DNA of 10,517 nucleotides, taken from NCBI GenBank assembly GCA_900545745.1, contig URAD01000039.1:1-10517 (forward strand), given 5' to 3'. Position numbers and translations under genes: made by a program. The stretch is from an uncultured Collinsella sp. GTDB taxonomy: Bacteria > Actinomycetota > Coriobacteriia > Coriobacteriales > Coriobacteriaceae. The notes below the pieces were generated by a model. The model did no database searches and was not told the origin of the DNA. It worked only from the letters and a program-made list of their open reading frames with translations. Of this stretch, positions 7,135 through 10,517 are shown one piece after another (positions within the stretch are counted from its first letter, which is position 1; each line of letters begins with the position of its first letter).

Positions 7135-8019
7135 ATGTCCGATATTGAGAATCTGGCTGGTGACACGCGCCCCATTGGCGTATTCGACTCGGGCCTGGGC
7201 GGTCTGACGGTTGCGCGTGCGATTGCGACGGCGTTGCCGCACGAGTCCGTCTACTACTTTGGCGACACCAAGCGCTGCCCTTATGGCACCCGCACCGAGG
7301 ACGAGGTGCGCTCGTTTGCACTGCAGGCGGGCCGTTGGCTGTCGAAGCACGACGTCAAGATCATGGTCATCGCCTGCAATACGGCGACCGCTGCGGCCTT
7401 GCGTTTGGCCCAGCAGGTGCTCGACGTCCCCGTCATCGGTGTGATCGCACCGGGCGCACGCGCGGCAATCAACAGCACCCGCACGCGCCGGGTGGGCGTG
7501 CTCGCCACCAACCTCACCATTCGCTCAGGCGCTTACACGCGTGCCATTCAGGACCTGGATGCCGGCGTCGACGTATACGGCTGCCCTGCCTCGAGCTTTG
7601 TCGAGGTCGTTGAGCACGAGCTCGCCTCGGGCGCACATCTGCAAGGGCAGTGGCTCGAGAACGAGGACATCTTTGATACGCCTGCCGTACGCGCGCTGGT
7701 CGGCGCCACGGTTGAACCGCTGCGCGACCACGGCATCGATACCGTGGTACTCGGCTGCACGCATTTTCCGCTGCTCGTGGGGCCTATTCGCCATGCGCTG
7801 GGTCCCGGAGTGCGCGTGGTGAGCTCCGCCGAGGAGACCACGCGCGAGCTGACCGATATTCTCACGCGCCGCGAGCAGCTGGCGGGCGACGCGGCCGAGC
7901 CGCAGCATCGTTTTGCAACGACGGCCGATAACATTGCTGAGTTTGCGGTGGCGGGCAGTTTTATCTTTGGCCAGCCGCTCAAAAGCATTGAGCATATCGA
8001 TATCGACGAACTGAAATAG
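7135..8019 (+). CDS. murI: Glutamate racemase
   Basis: Cofactor-independent racemase that makes D-glutamate for the peptidoglycan stem peptide. The 294-aa protein has the family signature GVFDSGLGGLTV (15-26), the first catalytic cysteine C81 in ACNTATA and the second, C208, in LGCTHFPLL, with PYGTR (49-53) also conserved. Two starts are possible. ATG 7135 leaves 14 residues before the conserved core, which is normal, but its GGTGAGG is only 2 nt away. GTG 7081 overlaps the previous stop codon (TAGTG) and would add 18 residues with no ribosome binding site, so I prefer 7135. It sits between a HAD phosphatase gene and rph; the order murI-rph-rdgB recurs in other Gram-positives. Together with the MurE-type ligase it marks this block as cell-wall precursor synthesis. 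Confidence 0.95.
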   Translation: MSDIENLAGDTRPIGVFDSGLGGLTVARAIATALPHESVYYFGDTKRCPYGTRTEDEVRSFALQAGRWLSKHDVKIMVIACNTATAAALRLAQQVLDVPVIGVIAPGARAAINSTRTRRVGVLATNLTIRSGAYTRAIQDLDAGVDVYGCPASSFVEVVEHELASGAHLQGQWLENEDIFDTPAVRALVGATVEPLRDHGIDTVVLGCTHFPLLVGPIRHALGPGVRVVSSAEETTRELTDILTRREQLAGDAAEPQHRFATTADNIAEFAVAGSFIFGQPLKSIEHIDIDELK

Positions 8020-8074
8020 ATATAAGGTCACCGACCAAAGGCTCACGTTCACCTTTTGCCGAAAGGATTTTTCT

Positions 8075-8800
8075 ATGGAGTATATGCAGGTCAATCGCGC
8101 CAACGGCCGCGCCGCCGATGAGCTGCGCCCCATCAAGCTTACCCGCGGCGTCATGAAGCACGCCCACGGTTCGTGCCTGGCCGAGTTTGGCGATACGCGC
8201 GTGCTGTGCGCTGCCACCATCGAGGAGGGCGTGCCGGGCTGGCGCAAGGGTGCCAAGGCCGGTTGGGTAACGGCGGAGTATGCCATGCTGCCGGCATCGA
8301 CCGGCAAGCGCTGCAAGCGCGAGCATGCCAACCGCAAGGGCCGCTCCATGGAGATTGAGCGCCTCATCGGCCGTAGCCTGCGCACCGTCGTCAACATGAA
8401 GGCGCTTGGAGAGTACACCGTCACCGTCGACTGTGACGTGATTCAGGCAGACGGCGGCACGCGAACGGCGAGCATTACCGGCGCCTGGGTGGCGTTGCAC
8501 GACGCCCTTGCCATGTGGGTCGAGGCGGGTAAGCTCGAGCACATCCCGCTCACGGGCCAGGTCGCCGCGATTTCCATGGGCGTTGTCGACGGCAACACCC
8601 TGCTCGACCTAGATTATTCCGAGGACAGTCACGCCGAGGTCGACATGAACCTCGTCGCCACCGATTCCGGTGAGATGATCGAACTCCAGGGTACCGGCGA
8701 GCAGGCGCCCTTCGATCGCAAGCGTCTCAACGCCCTACTCGACCTGGGTGACAAGGGTATCGCCGAGCTCATCGAGCTTCAGCGCCAAGCCCTCGCCTAA
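8075..8800 (+). CDS. rph: Ribonuclease PH
   Basis: Phosphorolytic 3'-5' exoribonuclease that trims tRNA precursors and other RNA 3' ends, acting as a hexamer. The 241-aa length matches the family. Visible signatures are RGRSMEIERLIGRSLR-like sequence (around 89-103), the phosphate-binding GGTR (127-130) followed by TASITGA, and the acidic active-site stretch LDYSEDSHAEVDMN (178-191) with conserved Asp residues. ATG 8075 has AAAGGA 7 nt upstream. It follows murI by 55 bp and is closed by a strong terminator directly after its stop codon, so it is the last gene of the murE-HAD-murI-rph group. No key residue appears to be missing, so the phosphorolytic activity should be intact. Confidence 0.96.
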   Translation: MEYMQVNRANGRAADELRPIKLTRGVMKHAHGSCLAEFGDTRVLCAATIEEGVPGWRKGAKAGWVTAEYAMLPASTGKRCKREHANRKGRSMEIERLIGRSLRTVVNMKALGEYTVTVDCDVIQADGGTRTASITGAWVALHDALAMWVEAGKLEHIPLTGQVAAISMGVVDGNTLLDLDYSEDSHAEVDMNLVATDSGEMIELQGTGEQAPFDRKRLNALLDLGDKGIAELIELQRQALA

Positions 8801-8838
8801 CCTGCCAAAAAGGGACAGGTTTATTTTGGCAGGTTTTA
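8801..8838 (+). terminator. Intrinsic terminator after rph
   Basis: A perfect 10-bp stem pairs 8801-8810 (CCTGCCAAAA) with 8824-8833 (TTTTGGCAGG) around a 13-nt loop, with four T right after it (8834-8837). It starts at the first base after the rph stop codon. A near direct repeat, CAGGTTTAT in the loop and CAGGTTTTAT at the end, is also present. Confidence 0.85.
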
Positions 8839-8932
8839 TCTGGGAAAACGTCGAAGTATAAGACTGCCGTTGATTGAGACGGGAGAGAGGCCGAAGTCCT
8901 CGTCGTCCTCAACTCGGCATTGCTATAGAGAC

Positions 8933-8940
8933 AAAGGAGG
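8933..8940 (+). promoter_or_regulatory. Ribosome binding site of rdgB
   Basis: AAAGGAGG is a near-perfect anti-16S match 6 nt before ATG 8947, the strongest ribosome binding site in the window. Confidence 0.85.
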
Positions 8941-8946
8941 CCAGCT

Positions 8947-9588
8947 ATGGCACTTGAGAAGATTGACATCGACACTCTCGACCCGGCGGCGACCATCGTC
9001 GTGGCAACCGGCAACGCCCATAAGCTCACCGAGATCGAGGCCATTTTGGGCAAGGTCATGCCCGAGGTGCGCTTTGTGGCGCTCGGTCAGCTGGGCGATT
9101 TTGAGGACCCCGAGGAAAACGGCACGACGTTTTTGGAGAACGCCATCATCAAGGCGCAGGCTGCCGTTGAGGAGACGGGCCTTATGGCCATCGCCGACGA
9201 TTCTGGCTTGGTCGTCGACGCGCTGGACGGCGAGCCGGGCGTGTATAGCGCGCGCTATGCGGGCGTGCATGGCGACGATGCCGCCAACAACGCCAAGCTT
9301 CTCGTTAACCTGGAAGGCGTGGCAGACGAGGATCGTACCGCGCGCTTTATGAGCGTCGTCGCGCTTATCGATACGGACGGCCTGGTCACCTATGGCGAGG
9401 GCGCCTGCGAGGGCGTTATCGCGCACGAGGGCCGCGGCGATCACGGCTTTGGCTACGACCCGCTGTTCCTGCCGGTCGATACGCCGGGCAAGACCATGGC
9501 CGAGCTCACGACGGACGAGAAGAACGCCATCAGCCATCGTTTCCATGCGCTCGAGCATCTGTCCGCCAAGCTGACGGGCGAGGAGTAG
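8947..9588 (+). CDS. rdgB: XTP/dITP diphosphatase (HAM1 family)
   Basis: Nucleotide-pool sanitation enzyme that hydrolyses XTP, ITP and dITP to the monophosphates, keeping deaminated purines out of DNA and RNA. The 213-aa protein carries the family signatures: ATGNAHKLTEI (20-30) for triphosphate binding, IADDSGLVVDALDG (82-95) with the metal-binding acidic residues, YSARYAG (about 99-105), and GHGFGYDPLF near residue 170 for base recognition. Length is slightly above the roughly 200 aa common in the family because of about 15 extra residues before the first motif. It follows rph after a terminator and a 100-nt stretch without a gene, so it probably starts a new transcript, and dtd begins 3 nt after its stop codon. 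Confidence 0.95.
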   Translation: MALEKIDIDTLDPAATIVVATGNAHKLTEIEAILGKVMPEVRFVALGQLGDFEDPEENGTTFLENAIIKAQAAVEETGLMAIADDSGLVVDALDGEPGVYSARYAGVHGDDAANNAKLLVNLEGVADEDRTARFMSVVALIDTDGLVTYGEGACEGVIAHEGRGDHGFGYDPLFLPVDTPGKTMAELTTDEKNAISHRFHALEHLSAKLTGEE

Positions 9589-9591
9589 ACC

Positions 9592-10038
9592 GTGCGTGCG
9601 GTGGTGCAGCGCGTGCTCAACGCCAGCGTGACAGTCGACGGCGAGTGCGTGGGCCGTATTGGACGCGGCTACTTGGTGCTGCTGGGCGTGGGCCACGGCG
9701 ACACACGCGCCGAAGCCGACAAGCTGTGGGGCAAGCTCCGCGGGCTGCGTATCAACGAGAACGAGAACGGCAAGACCAACTTGGCGCTGGCGGATGTCGA
9801 CGGCGAGGTGCTCGTGGTGTCGCAGTTCACGCTGTTTGCCGACTGCCGCCACGGCCGCCGTCCGTCGTTTACGGACGCCGGCGCGCCCGATGTCGCTAAC
9901 GAACTTTACGAGTACTTTCTGACGCTCGTCGCCCAGGACGTTGAGCATGTAGCGCACGGCATTTTTGGCGCCGACATGAAGGTCGACCTAGTCAACGACG
10001 GTCCGTTTACCATCGTTCTGGACACAGACAATCTGTAA
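9592..10038 (+). CDS. dtd: D-aminoacyl-tRNA deacylase
   Basis: Removes D-amino acids (and misloaded glycine) from tRNA, protecting translation. The 148-aa product has the normal length and begins with the typical MRAVVQRV. The two active-site motifs are present: SQFTL (77-81), and GADMKVDLVNDGPFT (126-140), which holds the NxGPxT signature. The start codon is GTG, 3 nt after the rdgB stop; GAGGAG at the end of rdgB lies 6 nt before it, so the two are translationally linked. The upstream murI gene, a source of D-glutamate, gives the neighbourhood a shared D-amino-acid theme, though the enzyme is widespread and acts on many D-aminoacyl-tRNAs. Confidence 0.95.
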   Translation: MRAVVQRVLNASVTVDGECVGRIGRGYLVLLGVGHGDTRAEADKLWGKLRGLRINENENGKTNLALADVDGEVLVVSQFTLFADCRHGRRPSFTDAGAPDVANELYEYFLTLVAQDVEHVAHGIFGADMKVDLVNDGPFTIVLDTDNL

Positions 10039-10071
10039 GTAGTCAATTTGAGATCGGGCTTTTTTAGCTGC

Positions 10072-10101
10072 TTGCGTATGGCTGCAGCAGGGTGCTATAG
10101 T
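10072..10101 (+). promoter_or_regulatory. Promoter of the veg-ispE unit
   Basis: TATAGT (10096-10101) matches 5/6 of the -10 consensus and is preceded by TGC, giving an extended -10. TTGCGT (10072-10077) is a weak -35 at 18-bp spacing. Transcription would begin near 10108, giving a leader of about 60 nt. Confidence 0.52.
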
Positions 10102-10121
10102 ATTAGAGTTTTGTCTATCTT

Positions 10122-10141
10122 AGGGGTATTATCCCCTTTTT
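10122..10141 (+). terminator. Terminator-like hairpin in the veg leader
   Basis: AGGGG (10122-10126) pairs with CCCCT (10133-10137) around a 6-nt loop and runs into five T (10137-10141). It lies between the proposed promoter and the veg start codon. It could be a leader attenuator, or it could end read-through from rdgB-dtd, which have no better terminator. The stem is only 5 bp, so termination would be partial at best. Confidence 0.4.
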
Positions 10142-10155
10142 GAATTGCACCCTCT

Positions 10156-10160
10156 GGAGG
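10156..10160 (+). promoter_or_regulatory. Ribosome binding site of veg
   Basis: GGAGG lies 8 nt before ATG 10169. It decides the start against the in-frame TTG at 10145, which lies upstream of this site and has no such element of its own. Confidence 0.75.
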
Positions 10161-10168
10161 CCCTATTC

Positions 10169-10465
10169 ATGGAAGAGATGGAAGTCAATCACGTCGACGA
10201 CATCCACGAGAAGCTGACCGATATGGTGGGCGATCGCGTCAAGGTTAAGGCCAACATGGGCCGTACCCGCGTCATCGAGCGCATGGGCACCATCAAGAGC
10301 GTCCACCCCGCTGTCTTTATCGTTGAGGTTGACGAGCGTCGCGGCCGCAAATCGCGTCAGTCCTACCAGTACATCGATGTCCTTACCGGCCAGGTCGAAC
10401 TGTTCGACCCCGAGAGCGGCGAACATATCTTTACCCCGCTCGGCAACCAGCTCGAGGAGCACTAA
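10169..10465 (+). CDS. veg: Veg family protein
   Basis: A 98-aa small basic protein of the Veg family (formerly DUF1021). It aligns along its length with what I recall of Bacillus subtilis Veg: an N-terminal helix, then VKVKANMGRTRVIERMG (34-50, matching the LKANGGRRKTIERSG region), then HPAVFIVEVDE (56-66) and SYQYIDVLTGQVEL (76-89). The fold is probably a small beta-barrel. In B. subtilis Veg is abundantly transcribed and has been linked to biofilm gene expression through SinR; whether that holds outside Bacillus is unknown. The C-terminal tail (about 90-98) differs from the Bacillus protein. It sits 2 nt before ispE, the same neighbourhood as in Bacillus, which supports the call. Confidence 0.87.
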   Translation: MEEMEVNHVDDIHEKLTDMVGDRVKVKANMGRTRVIERMGTIKSVHPAVFIVEVDERRGRKSRQSYQYIDVLTGQVELFDPESGEHIFTPLGNQLEEH

Positions 10466-10467
10466 CG

Positions 10468-10517
10468 GTGACCGATCGGTCCCTGACTCTTTCCGCGCCG
10501 GCAAAGATTAACCTCTA
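10468..10517 (+). CDS. ispE: 4-diphosphocytidyl-2-C-methyl-D-erythritol kinase, N-terminal fragment
   Basis: Only the first 16 codons are present; the gene runs off the right edge. The start is GTG, 2 nt after the veg stop codon, with GAGGAG (10454-10459) 8 nt upstream. The peptide ends in APAKINL, the conserved N-terminal signature of IspE, the GHMP-family kinase that phosphorylates CDP-methylerythritol in the non-mevalonate isoprenoid pathway. The veg-ispE order supports the call. Other GHMP kinases share parts of this motif, but the exact form and the neighbour make IspE by far the best reading. Confidence 0.86.
   Translation, partial: MTDRSLTLSAPAKINL

Noticed and set aside
8857..8862. 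TATAAG as a -10 element for rdgB
   Set aside because: The hexamer at the right distance upstream is TTTTAT, inside the rph terminator tail; support is too weak to call a promoter.
8923..9957. 344-codon open frame on the minus strand opposite rdgB and dtd
   Set aside because: It spans two well-identified genes and their junction, and is a shadow of their codon bias.
10060..10065. Six-T run after dtd as a terminator
   Set aside because: No stem of useful length directly precedes it; the small ACAGA/TCTGT hairpin (10024-10036) is inside the end of dtd and too far away.
1..10517. CRISPR array, insertion sequence, prophage or defence system
   Set aside because: No regularly spaced repeats, no transposase or integrase motifs, and no terminal inverted repeats were seen; the genes are housekeeping genes with uniform codon use.

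Overview
The window looks like ordinary chromosome from a fairly GC-rich Gram-positive bacterium. My best guess is Actinomycetota, class Coriobacteriia (Collinsella-like). This rests on strong purine-rich Shine-Dalgarno sites, G/C-rich third codon positions, an asparagine synthetase of the long AsnB form, a Veg-family gene directly in front of ispE, and a murI-rph-rdgB order known from other Gram-positives. The taxon is an inference; no database was searched.

Left part, minus strand (about 57-4333). Reading in the direction of transcription, a lipoprotein-anchored polar amino-acid ABC transporter subunit comes first (4333-2285). It fuses the solute-binding protein, an unassigned extra beta-rich domain and the permease, and it ends at a strong intrinsic terminator. 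Next is the glutamine-dependent asparagine synthetase asnB (2093-225), then tRNA-Val(UAC) (167-92), followed by a hairpin. The transporter ATPase is not in the window.

Middle, plus strand (4618-8838). A 284-bp divergent intergenic region leads into a MurE-type Mur ligase, a HAD-IIB phosphatase, glutamate racemase murI and RNase PH (rph). They are separated by 34 to 55 bp and end at a perfect 10-bp terminator stem, so they probably form one transcription unit. MurE and MurI both serve peptidoglycan precursor synthesis: MurI makes D-glutamate, and MurE adds the third residue to the stem peptide.

Right part, plus strand (8947-10517). rdgB (nucleotide-pool sanitation) and dtd (D-aminoacyl-tRNA deacylase) are 3 nt apart and surely co-transcribed. 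After a 130-bp gap with a good extended -10 promoter and a terminator-like leader hairpin come a Veg-family gene and, 2 nt later, the start of ispE, cut by the window edge. RNase PH, RdgB and Dtd are quality-control enzymes for tRNA 3' ends, nucleotides and aminoacyl-tRNA; MurI (source of D-Glu) and Dtd (removal of D-amino acids from tRNA) make a sensible functional pair.

I found no CRISPR array, insertion sequence, prophage gene or obvious novel defence or mobile system. The points most worth a second look are the extra domain inside the transporter fusion, the altered amino-acid-recognition motif of the MurE-like ligase, and the leader hairpin in front of veg-ispE.
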